Shown: piece after piece, positions 11,244 to 21,961 of the stretch | Position numbering within the stretch: position 1 is the first letter of the stretch | Layout: every line of letters starts with the position of its first letter | Source of the DNA: Heliopora coerulea | Lineage: Eukaryota; Cnidaria; Anthozoa; Scleralcyonacea; Helioporidae | DNA: 64,000 bases | Reading direction: 5' to 3' | NCBI GenBank assembly: GCA_030142905.1 | Contig: JASJOG010000067.1 | Coordinates: 1,312,501 to 1,376,500 of the forward strand | Position numbers and translations under genes: made by a program | The notes under the pieces: generated by a model | What the model was told of the DNA's origin: nothing | Seen by the model: only the letters and a program-made list of their open reading frames with translations | The model's database searches: none

Positions 11244-13034
11244 TGTAGCCTCGTAAGATGACACTTCACGGGAAGCGAGCTTTAGAACTTGAAAAATAAG
11301 TAACACAAAAATCAACCCACTGACATTTGCTTTGTGAAACAAATTGATAAAACGCGAAGCTTGAAGCGTCTGTGCAACAAGTAGAACAACCAACTTTTTA
11401 GCTAAAAAGAAAATGAAGCCTGAAAGCACACAATACAATTTAGTATAAAATAAAGCATATTCCGAATAATATTGATATCTTGAAACTCAAGATTTGAGTT
11501 CATGGCCAGATGAGTTTTTCTGCTGGAGGAATTTTCCACGTCTTTCTGCTAGCAGAATTGACAATCCCTGGGAAACTTTTCACAGTTACACTTCCCCAAA
11601 CTGTTATTTATTTGCTTAATTGAAACACATTTAGCTGTTCGTCGGTGTCTGGTTACGTGACTGTCTGAAGCCTGAGTGAGGGAAAAACACCAACCCCTGC
11701 TAACTTCGATAAAACTCATGTATATGTGTCCTTGCCTAAGGCGAACCATCCCACTTGGCAGGGTTAGTTCTATAAGCCCAACATTGACGTTGTTATGAAC
11801 TGTGGACTTTTTTCATACACCAGTGAAACTCTTTTAGTAAAGAAATTTCAGCTTCCAAATTTTTAAGCAGTTTTAATCATAAACCGTCCAGTTCCCGGCA
11901 AGTCAGAACTTTGGTCTCCGTCTCCCTTGGCTATTAGATGAGTGTACTATGGCGTCTAACATACCACAAGCATTGCAACTCGACGAGAATATGCGAGAGT
12001 TTTCGGGCATTATTTTTGCCTTATCATTTTTTTTCCCTTAAAATCTCCGAAGTTTGGAATGGTAATACGAACATAGTGAGGAGGATGTTGTTTTACGGAA
12101 GTATTTTACGAATGTCGAGCATTCATTCAGGAAACACCAGGCATTTTTCGAGCAGATTAGCAGGAGTTAGCTTAAAAAACATCCTCATACCAGTGACTGA
12201 GGATTTGTTTTATCACATGCAAGAAAACTACATTTCCGCTTTTCTTGAAATCAGAACGTGTAGGTTCAGGACCTCTTGTCCTAGCGACACACGTCCAACT
12301 GATTTTCAATCAGTTGCTTTTCCCCGTGCTTGCGCTAGAAGTTCAACAATGGTCGGAACATAACAAAGGAAATTTGTGATAACTGAACGTTTGGATACCA
12401 AGATGCGCCGCACTGGTTATCAAACCACAAAAATGACGAGAATTTATGGGAAGTCATTAAAAGAACTTACAGCGTTGGCAGGAAAAACATTTGAGATAGT
12501 TACGAGATGAGAGTAACTAAGCTTTAAATGTTTCCAGTCGTTTACTTAAATATTTATTTAGGCTATTTAAAGGATAAGACGGACCTTACATATAAAATGA
12601 ACTGGCTCGTTCATGTCAGTAACAGGCTACTTGTTTTGATAGACGCAGGTTACGTGAGGTTTCGCATACAGATACCCTTTAAATAATAGATACAACATGA
12701 ACGGCCGAGCAGTATGGGATTTACAAGGCGAGCCGAAGTAAATCGCATACAGGTCGAACGCGACTTCTGTATCATTCTTAAAATACGAGCACATTTAAAT
12801 GGCCATGATTGGCGGTTATTTTGAATTTTAAGTAAATTTTAACGTAGAAAATCGAAGGGAAAAGTTCGTAAATCTTATTAGTATTCTCTATGCGATTTAC
12901 AACATACTAGTTAATAGCCAAGAGCTTTTGTGTTTTCTTCGTTAATTGTTAAGGAGTTTCTGAAGGCCAATTCCAATCCCGCTAATACCGATCTACTCAA
13001 CCATTATTCGAGTTGACTTTCCCAGTTTACGTTA

Positions 13035-13325
13035 AAATAATCTTGAAATTCCCCCTTCGTTGTACCCTGAAGATTATTCTGAAATAGAATCGAAACATTG
13101 CATTCCTCACGAACAATCGTTAAGGTATCGCGAGAATCTCCCGTACTGTCGAAAGAGATAAGACCAGAATACTGTTCCCTGTTGACTCGATAGTTCAATT
13201 GCATGGCTGACTGGCTGGCCTGAAACCCGAAGTCACGAATTCGAATCGTGCTCTGGTCAACTAAATTTTTCAAGTAGATTTTCGCCTTGCAGGTTAATCA
13301 TGATATTTTTTCTTCATTTCATGCT
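13035..13325 (+). mobile_element. tRNA-derived SINE
   Basis: The tRNA-like head 13185-13266 contains a degenerate A box (TCGATAGTTCAATTGCATGG) and a B-box-like GAATTCGAATC. Body segments are shared with 8631-9045: the hairpin CTGAAGATTATTCTGAAATAG at 13067 and the AGGTTAATC...TTCTTCAT block near 13291. The order is rearranged, suggesting two copies joined. Confidence 0.6.
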
Positions 13326-13561
13326 GAGGGTGATCTCGAAATCGGCCGATTTCCATCAAGGGCTCAGGTAGTGTTTATAGCGCGATCAAAATCGTCCAGA
13401 TCGAATTCACACTTCAACACACCTCATCATAGTTTTGCCATAACATCTGAATGCGCGAAGGCTCAAAAAAGTCTTATTTCTCTCAATCTTGAACATGAAC
13501 TTTTCATGATAATCTCTCGATCTTCGTGGAGAACTTCACAAAGGGAGATTTATATCAAAGT

Positions 13562-13585
13562 AATTTTGATCGCGCGATCAAAATT
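13562..13585. other. Perfect 24-bp palindrome
   Basis: The sequence around the centre TTTTGATCGCGCGATCAAAA is a perfect palindrome, extended to AATT on both sides. Half of it (GCGCGATCAAAAT) recurs at 13380-13392, about 180 bp upstream. No function can be assigned. Confidence 0.8.
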
Positions 13586-14309
13586 GCTGAGTTGGATATC
13601 GAACGTATAGTTCATGCATGTTACTCGTTATTCGACACTCCATTGCCGTTTCTTCGCCACAGTAAGATCTAATTTCTACAATTCTGAGCGGGGTGGGAGT
13701 TATAGATCATCCCGGATCAAAACGCTTTTGCTAGACAAGTATATCGAAAGGTTGTGTCCTGAACTGTAACTTTTGAACTTACCTTCAAAAAATTTGAACG
13801 TAAGGGAAGTATTAACATTCTGAGTTATTCCAGGTCGCTTTTAAGTTGAACAATGTTAGTTTGGTGATTCAGTATTTTGTTTACGGAGTGTCGTAGTAAT
13901 AGGATTCATGAAGAAGCAACTTTTTGACGAATAGTGAGACCACCGAGTGTGCGGAATATCAGCAACTGCACGACAGCTAGAAGAACATTACATTACTCCA
14001 ATTTATTTTGACAGCTGAGCTTCGTCATATGTTATTTATGCCACTTGTCTGTGGAAAACGTCAGTGAATTAACGGAATGTTTATTCTGATGACGAGTGAT
14101 TTACAATGTTCCGAAAGCAAGTCAGGAAATGCTAAAGGATTGCAATATGATGAGCTTTGACTTGTAATATACTTATCAGCAAATCCATAATTAAATCATC
14201 TCGTCCGCAGATCTCCCCAAACAACTTGCATAAATTGGGAACACATTTTCCAAACTGCAGATCGTCGCAATTGACAAATGATATGTAAAGACAGATTGTG
14301 TATATTAAA

Positions 14310-14460
14310 ATTAGTATATATATATATATGGGCACTTGGCACTCGAGATTTTCCTTCACCAGAATTGTTCACTTATATATATATACATGTAAGCTCATAT
14401 ATACATACATACGTGTATATGTATATCATGTATATATATGTATGTATGTATATATGTACC
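14310..14460. repeat. (TA)n / (TGTA)n microsatellite cluster
   Basis: Interrupted TA, TACA and TATG repeats. The Tyr/Ile-rich open frames here are repeat translations. Confidence 0.9.
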
Positions 14461-15220
14461 TGATACTATCAGACAGTGCACCCTTGAAAGTTTAGTTACC
14501 CTCCTTCTCATACCGTTTTCTTCCATTTCCATACCAATTTTGACCCGTCCCACATCTCCTAGGGGGAAAACTTCCCCCTGCTCCCCGCCTCCCCCTGTAC
14601 ACAGGCGACTTCAGTGGGCTTGTTACAACTTGTACGATTTTGTCGGCGCAGTCCGACATCATTCTCAATGTCACGAGTTCCATTTGCGCCGATGTAAATG
14701 GAAAAAGCAGTTCCCACCGAAAATTTTCATTTGAAGCGCGCACTTAACGGCTTTATTCCCTCACGTCTGTTCAGGAAAACGACTCACATTGATCCTCTTG
14801 TGGCTAGACGAAGCCCTCATATCTCTTTTCCTGTGACAAGAAGTCTACAACGTCAAGAAGGACAATTGAGTCCAGAGTTTTCTCGAGGCTAAACAATATC
14901 TGCTGCCTGTGTTTGTGTGCAGTATGTATGGGAGATCGTACTAACGAAATTAACTATTGAACTTAAACCGCAGAGATTCCAACAGTTCTTCAGTTGCAGC
15001 ATATTAGAATGTCTACCACAATCCTTGTTCTCACTTGTTGTGACAAGTGTAGAACGAGTTTTTACAACAAAATGCCAACCTTGGCGGCTCGCATCAGGTC
15101 TGTTATCCCTTTCTGGTACAACATTCCTGTGAGTGTCGCAGTTAGTTTAAGCAACTCGTTATGCCTCCGCAACAGAACAACTAGTAACTAGTTTGGGACT
15201 TGACATTGAGCTCGTAGTAG

Positions 15221-15490
15221 CCTGATGAAATTACGTTATTGTCACTGTGTGCTGGAAACACACAGCGACGACATCTTGTGATAAACTTGTGAGATATTTT
15301 AACCATGTAGTAAGGATTAATTCCACGTCAGTTTTGTTAGAATTTTGACCGAGAATATTGGATATATATAAATGCCAGTACAATGATGTAATAAGCTTCT
15401 GTAATAAGCTCCGGGCATATTCCTCTTTCATCGACTCTGAAGATGACCGCCGTTGAGGCCGTCAAACGTCATTCTCCAGCAGTCTTTCTC
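15221..15490 (+). mobile_element. Candidate decayed Penelope-like or SINE 3' end
   Basis: At 15435-15475 the sequence CTGAAGATGACCGCCGTTGA, then GGCCGTCAAACGTC, forms a hairpin with the CTGANGA...AAACGTC order often found at Penelope-like element ends. The core G of GAAA is absent. No coding sequence is left, and the boundaries are guesses. Confidence 0.3.
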
Positions 15491-16745
15491 AAGACTACAC
15501 TAACCTGGATTATCCACCTTCAACACGTACTCAATTACATTATAGGAATCGATTTAATACAAATGCGAGCAAAATGCAGTGTTATAAGAGTTCGAAGCCA
15601 CTTCAAATTTGTTCAAAGCGTTTGAGCTGCAAATGTTGCTTCGCAAGTAACGCTATCAATTTGTTATGGTACGATGTAGTGATATAATTTATTAATTTTG
15701 CCAAGCATCGTCCACGCCACATCACTTTGGAGGAGCGCAAAAGCTGTCTAAAAATCTGCTCTGGGTTCATCCGATGATGGACACGGACTGCTCCCTCAGT
15801 CAATCAGTGATTAATGATCATGTGAACTGTAACTTCAAGATTACAGCTATCAATTCGAGGTGGTAGTGAGGAATCTTATCAGCTCTGGAATAGTTCTAGC
15901 CTAAGTTAAAAATTTCAAATCATCCGCAGAATTGTGTTGCCTACACAGAGTAAATTAGGTGGATTATATCTTTACATCGACAAACGCTCTATTAACCCGG
16001 GTTTTATTTTCAACTGAACACTTCACCCACTATCAGGATTGTGTTTCAATCCCTTTACTGTCACCAACTTTATAGTTTGTACTTCGGAATCTTGGGGAAA
16101 ATCTTTCTTATCAAACCAATAACAGTACATACAATCCTGTTCAATAGAAACTGATACGTGGTTCAAAGGTTTAGACATTGGATCTTTTACTAAATCTGTA
16201 ACGTCTGCCACCGCTACCTTGTGGTATGCTTTAATTGGATTTTTATCGGCCGTACTCGAAACAAAATCAAGAATCGACGATAATGGATCCCCAAGCAATT
16301 GAGATAATTTACTACGGAAATGATGCAATTTCTAGCATAAAATGTTTGCCAACTGGTTTCTGCTGGGGACTACGACAAAAATCATCCAATTGCGGGAAAA
16401 AGGTGCATCTTTTCCTCTTTATGAACGAAGGAATTATTTGGTTCTTTCTTGTTCCACGACAGCTAAAAAGGATTTTGCTGGTGAATCGACAGAGGAAGGA
16501 GCCGTTGTCTGTTTAACTATATGTTCGTTTACAATGCATAACAGAAATGGTGCGAGTGTTAAATAAACAACCACTTTAAGTCGCAAAGCAATGCTTGAAG
16601 ACTCAACATAGAAGTCATAACTCTGGCAGCACAACATGGTTCTATGATTATAAGTTTAGCCACCAAAAAAGGAGAGAAAAGATAGAAACGTTTACCAACC
16701 TTTGTTCTTGAATTGATGCTCACGATATTGCCTCCAAAAAAAAAC

Positions 16746-16936
16746 TTCACTCGTCAACACAGATCCTTTGCAATGATGAGGCACACCGTGTAATTCAACA
16801 CCAAATAGAATTAAATTGGTTGGAAAACATTCCTTCAATTGCCGATGCAGCTGCGATGAACAGAGAGGCGTTTGACCCGCCTGAACTTCAAAGGAAAAAG
16901 CAACTCAGATTAACAATCTTGGAGCGTACGGTTTAA
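16746..16936 (+). pseudogene. Unassigned coding-like remnant
   Basis: A plus-strand frame without a start codon runs 63 codons to a stop at 16934-16936. Its composition is protein-like (ILCNDEAHRVIQHQIELNWL, then AMNREAFDPPELQRKKQLRL). It has no visible splice partner. Neighbouring frames at 16023-16328 (minus) and 16342-16566 (plus) also look coding-like but are not recognised. It may be a transposon relic; I do not know the family. Confidence 0.25.
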
Positions 16937-17638
16937 TTAAATCCTTGTGAGAGGTAGATTGCGCGATGCCAAATTGAAATATCAGGTCAGTTATTTTAGC
17001 CGATTTCTTAATCTTTCGCAACCAGAAGACACCAATACCGAGCCGTAATTTAAAGTAATTAAATTTGCTTGTCAACACATACTATCGCGCTTATCTCCAA
17101 GCTAATCTCATCAGTGGGGATTCTGCAGGAATCAAGGCTGCATATCATGGGTTGTCCGTCATGGTACGTCAGATACAGCATTGAGACACAACAGTAATAT
17201 GATCGTATGGTAAAGCTTATAAAATCTTAGACCTAACCAAAGGTGGATCATTGGCCTCGGAGTTTGCAAAGGGGATGGGACGCCCAATATTTTTAAACGC
17301 GTGAGCCTTAGTAAACCATAGTAGAAGCCCTCATAGCCTAACAGTTACCTTAAGATTTCAAATAAAAGTGATCCTTAACGACATACCAATATTTCACCCC
17401 CGCAGGAAGAAGTCAGGGCAGGCAGATCGGTGGAGGAAAGTGTGTCGCATGCATGACATTCTTGATCCCCTGGAATTACTGCTCGAATTTCACGTTTCAA
17501 AAATGAATCTCTCAGTATTTATACTTTAATTTAAGGAACAACTTTTTCATCCAGAATGATTGGGGTGTCAACGCTTGTCAGCCCCAGACTTTGTCGCAAA
17601 TTCACACAGATAGTTAAAGTGTGCGATTTTTAATGGGG

Positions 17639-18280
17639 TTTTGGTGGCACAGTGGTAGTGCACGTGTCTCTCACCAATGTGACTGGAGTTCGATTCTTGC
17701 TCCCTGTAGTTGTCTGATTAAGGTTACTTTTGTCAAATGTGTGAGGAGTGTTGTCCAGTTTGACTTTACCAAGTATCACAGGTTTTCTTTGAGTGCTCCG
17801 GTTCAAGGGTGGCGCCGAGAATTCCCCGACGCAAGGGCTAACGTCCGCGAAAACGAGGCTAAGCCCGAGGGCCAGAACCACGCCCCCTTTATGATTGAAG
17901 GTCGAAAACATCATGTTATTTTTCGCACGAAAAATCTCAACAACTGACTAGAAAGTAGAAACAGTTTACTTTTAGATTTGACATGGAGCGAAGAGTCTAT
18001 TATTGGCTAAATCAATATCAAGTACTCATAGTTTGTACAATATATAAATGTGTGACCGTCAGTGAAAATTCCCCGTCGAACTGTTAATTTTTTCCCGGCA
18101 GGGAGGCTAAGGTTTCCCGACGGGGGGACTGTAGAAATTCTCTGTCCCCCTCTGGTGCCAACCGTGCTCTTGTTTCCTCCTGTACTAACACTGGACCCAT
18201 GAGGGGTGGACCTTACTGGACCTCCAGGTAGAACTGCTTAGATAGCTGATAAGGTTGTCCAGTATAAATGAAGACACTTT
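17639..18280 (+). mobile_element. tRNA-derived SINE (second family), interrupted by an insertion
   Basis: The head GGTGGCACAGTGGTAGTGCA and the B-box-like GGAGTTCGATTC begin a body that matches 50585-50855 (other strand) along its length, including GTTGTCCAGTTTGACT, CTGGACCCATGAGGGGTGG and AGCTGATA near the end. The match breaks at about 17803 and resumes at about 18170. Confidence 0.8.
17804..18168. mobile_element. Insertion nested in the SINE
   Basis: About 365 bp absent from the sister SINE at 50585-50855. Its ends resemble inverted repeats (GGTGGCGCC near the left end; GGTGCCAACC near the right end). GTGCTC occurs on both sides as a possible target duplication. No coding capacity. The superfamily is not assigned. 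Confidence 0.5.
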
Positions 18281-20170
18281 ACTTACTTTTCTTGTGCTGT
18301 AGTTCAGGAACAAGATGTATCACCATGGACGAGATAGAAACAGTCTGAAAAACAATGTAAGAACGTATGGTGTAATGACAAGTGAACAGTATGGCTTTAT
18401 CGGGCGAAAACATTTCGCTCAAACATTTACACGCAAAACAATTCACATTTTTCTTTGAACTGAGCTAAAGGGATATGAAGTGAAGCTCCCAAAATGTATA
18501 TGGAAATGCTTTCTTGGGTTGAGGGTTGGAAGTTTGCGATAGAGGGTTTGGAGTTCAGCTGATAAAGGAGTTAGGGATTGGGAGTTGGGAATACATTTTT
18601 CTCCTCGAAAAGTGCAAAACCTTAAAACACTTCTGATCGGGTACGTGACAATTCCACAACTAATCAGAATATAAGTTATATCTGTGATATAAGCATCGTT
18701 TTTTGTTTTTTTTTTTTCTCGTTGATTTCCTGAACAAAGTAATACGAAACATTAGGTTAGTTTTATGTGGGAAAATAACTAAATGTTTTTAATCATCTTT
18801 TGTCATTTTTGTGACTAACGTCTCTAAGTTAAAATCGCACTAGAAAGGTGGCATATAACTTTAGAATTTACAACAATGAATATGGATATAAATGTCGAAG
18901 ACAAAAGGAAATATTTAATTAATATACAAAAACCGAGATGCTTATTAAAAAAAGGTATAGCAATAGCTGAGTGTCTTCTTTTTTTGACACTGACTCCACG
19001 AGGGGTTTTGATATCAGACAAAAAACTTCTTTTGAGTTTATTTTATGCATATCAAAAGAATCCATAAATAAGACGAATATCAGATTGAAAGTTGTTGAAA
19101 TTTTATCCTAATTAAGATCACATTTTCCAACCAACATTACGGAACTAGTTTTCTGACTGCTCCTTGCCAAAAAGTAAAAGTAAGTACATCTGAACCCTCT
19201 TGATATATTGTGGGTAGAAAGCTGACCTTAGCACCGCCAAGGTTCTCGGCTGAGACTCAATAAAGTTCGTTTCATCTCCGTAGATAAAATTTTGTTGATG
19301 TAAATCTTTGGCGGGGTCACTGCGTAAGTTCTTTTCAGTTGATGTTCATACGTTTACTGTTGTTCGCGGTTTGTTTCGACCAGGGCTTATTTCGAAGTAC
19401 GAAGGCGTTTATTTCCATACTATTTAACTTATAATTACTTAAAACTTTCTTCTGACAATCTTCTTCTCCATTTGTAGCTTATATGAAAATTGTCTGAATA
19501 ACACGTGCAAAATGCCCCAAATTTTTTCGTCTGAAATCGTATTCTTTTACAATGCGGTCATCCAAAATGGATTAAACACATGTATGTAATTCTGAAGAGT
19601 TTCTCTTTGCAGTATTAAGGGTGGCTACGTTAACTGCCATCTGTGTTTATCATGCGAAAATTGTAATCCAGCCGCTCTTTTAAATAAACGTGTATTTTTT
19701 TTTGTTTTATACCGTAAAATAGAGGCATAGAACGATAGTGTGATGACAGACGAACAAAAGAGTTCAAAGTGGTTTTAAGTCTATACAACATATGCAAGCC
19801 TAAGGGTGTTAAACTGATAAAAAAAATTTAAATCTGTAAAACACATGCCAAGAGTTAAATGGGGTTAATTGATGTGGAAGGATGTTCAAAGTTATCTCTG
19901 TATGATAACGCTTTTATTGTAACTGCTGGGGGAAAGCTCTGATGCTGAACTTTTAAAATCTCTCGAAATTTTTTTTCGTCTTGCAACAAGTCTTTGGTTT
20001 GCCTGACGAAATTTAATTGTGATATTATGTACAGAAATTCCGTCTAAAAGTTCCGTCGGCAAATGCAGAACAAAATGAGAATTTAAACTCATAACCATTG
20101 CCCTTCGTGTTTATTGATTTCCAGTCAACTGAGTCCAGCCCGACGAGATAAGACTTCTAGGATTTTGTTC

Positions 20171-20632
20171 TGGCTAACGACAGACGATTTTTCTCGTCAA
20201 GGGAGACCTCTAGTCTCAAAAGTGTGCAAAACTATCTCCTTAACTGTTTTCTGCAACTAATGATAAGCATTATCCTATTTTACTCTGGCTAATTTCAGAT
20301 GATTTTTCTCATCAAAGAAGATCTGTAGTCGCGAAAGTGTGAAAAACTATCTCCTTAACTCTTTTCTGCAACTAATGATAAGTATTATACTATTTTACTC
20401 TGGCTAATGTCAGACGATTTTTCTCGTTAAAGGAGATCTCTAGTCACGAAAGCCTGTGAAAAACTATCTCCCTAACTCTTTTCTACAACTAATGATAAGT
20501 ATTATACTGTTCTACTCTGGCTAATGTCAGACGATTTTTCTTGTCAAAGGAGATCTCTAGTCGCGAAAGTGTGAAAAACTATCTCCTTAACACTTTTCTG
20601 CAACTAATAATAAGCATTATGCTGTTTTACTC
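20171..20632. repeat. Tandem array, about 115-bp unit, four copies
   Basis: Each unit holds TCTGGCTAATGTCAGACGAT, TTTCTCGTCAAAGGAGATCT and AACTATCTCCTTAACTCTTT. Units start near 20171, 20285, 20400 and 20516. Single related half-units occur near 3815 and 24510, so the monomer also exists dispersed. Confidence 0.85.
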
Positions 20633-21961
20633 GTGAAGGGGAGAGCTCCCGCATGGAAAGAGTTAATCCGGTTCTGACTGAAAGTAAGGGTCATTGCCAA
20701 TTCCTTCTCCTCTAATTTAGTTTTTGACACATGGTGGGGAACAGGTGCGACTAGTTCGACCTTGGTCGTACCAATGACTTCCCCAATGTATGAAAATAAT
20801 ATACAAACTCTGTAATGTTAGATAGTTTTCGGGAAAGTAATGGCAATAAAACTAACCTCGTTGACAATGCGATGTTCAATAACCCGTCGAAGAAACTCAC
20901 AAGCTCATCTCAACACATGGAGAAAACAATCTTAACCAAGAAACTCTGAAAATGAAACTTGTGAGACGAATTCCCTGTGCGCTCTCCCCAGCTCCTCTGG
21001 GTTTGCCCTTTGGGTCATACTTGCCAGAACAACTTCCCATGTCGGTAGGTCTCACGAATTGTACAAATGCTTCTGTTGCCCGTAAGACATTCATGGCTCA
21101 AGTTAAACGTCACGACTATTGCCATGAACGGTCAGTTACGATTTCATCTGGAATTAACGCTGTCACTTTGCATGAGATAAAATGAACTAAAACAAAGTCA
21201 TGTAGGAAATCGGGGAGCAAATTAGAGCAGTTTGGTGCCCATTTACAAGATGAGAATATTGCATATCATTGTTCATCCTATCGTATGTGATGTGTGTAGA
21301 ACACAGTTCTGGCGTTCGATTCGCTGGCTGATGTAGTCATACCTCCTGAAGACGCTTGTAACCTCATTGTGTACATCGCAAAGAACAATTGTATGCGACA
21401 ATAGTTTCGTGTTTATCGGCCCTAATGCGAACCGTTCAATAGTTAAGAGAGTGCAAAGGTCAGTAGCAAACTGATCAATTTTATCCAATTGGATCTACGT
21501 ATGAGAAATTAGTCGAGTTTTAATCCCCGAATGGGAGATTAGAACGTGATCAAGAGGTTTATGCAACTGAGAAGAAACCTATTTTCGTAACAAATTAGGT
21601 CTCAAGGGTTTGTACGTGAATAGAAATTTTGAACAATGAAGTGGAAAATTTCTTTCAGGCTTCGGATAAACGATTGAGACTTAAAAGAAGATTGACTCAA
21701 AAAGTATCCCTTCTTGCGAAACAACCAACCCTGATTCTTTAGAAAAATTGAAATCACATAATGCGAATATATTATCATCGTTAAACAATAACCCCCTACA
21801 GACCTTACCCACAGTTTCTGGATTAGCTTGGGCAATTGTAGTAATTAAAATTTGTCCGCCATAATCTTTGAGATCAAGTGATCACTGGAACCACAGCAAG
21901 AACGTTAGAGGCAGTCAAGAACAACGAGGTAGCCGTGGGTCTTAAGTGAAGGTTGAAGATC

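Larger units (their letters stand above)
11440..21961. other. Gene-poor region with scattered repeats
   Basis: I recognise no multi-exon gene here. Listed separately are SINE copies (13035-13325, 17639-18280), a perfect palindrome (13562), an AT microsatellite (14310-14460), an ancient Penelope-like or SINE end (15221-15490), an unassigned coding-like remnant (16746-16936) and a 115-bp tandem array (20171-20632). The upstream exons or promoter of the dispanin gene may lie at the left end. A short exon-like stretch at 18302-18355 (acceptor, 54 open bases, donor GTAAGA) has no partner that I can find. Confidence 0.5.

Noticed and set aside
15221..15260. Hammerhead core starting at CTGATGA (15222)
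   Set aside because: A GAAA follows, but the intervening bases cannot form helix II with the required closing pair, and no cleavage triplet fits.
18302..18355. Isolated exon-like stretch (acceptor, 18 open codons, GTAAGA donor)
   Set aside because: No upstream or downstream partner exon could be found, and it is short enough to occur by chance.
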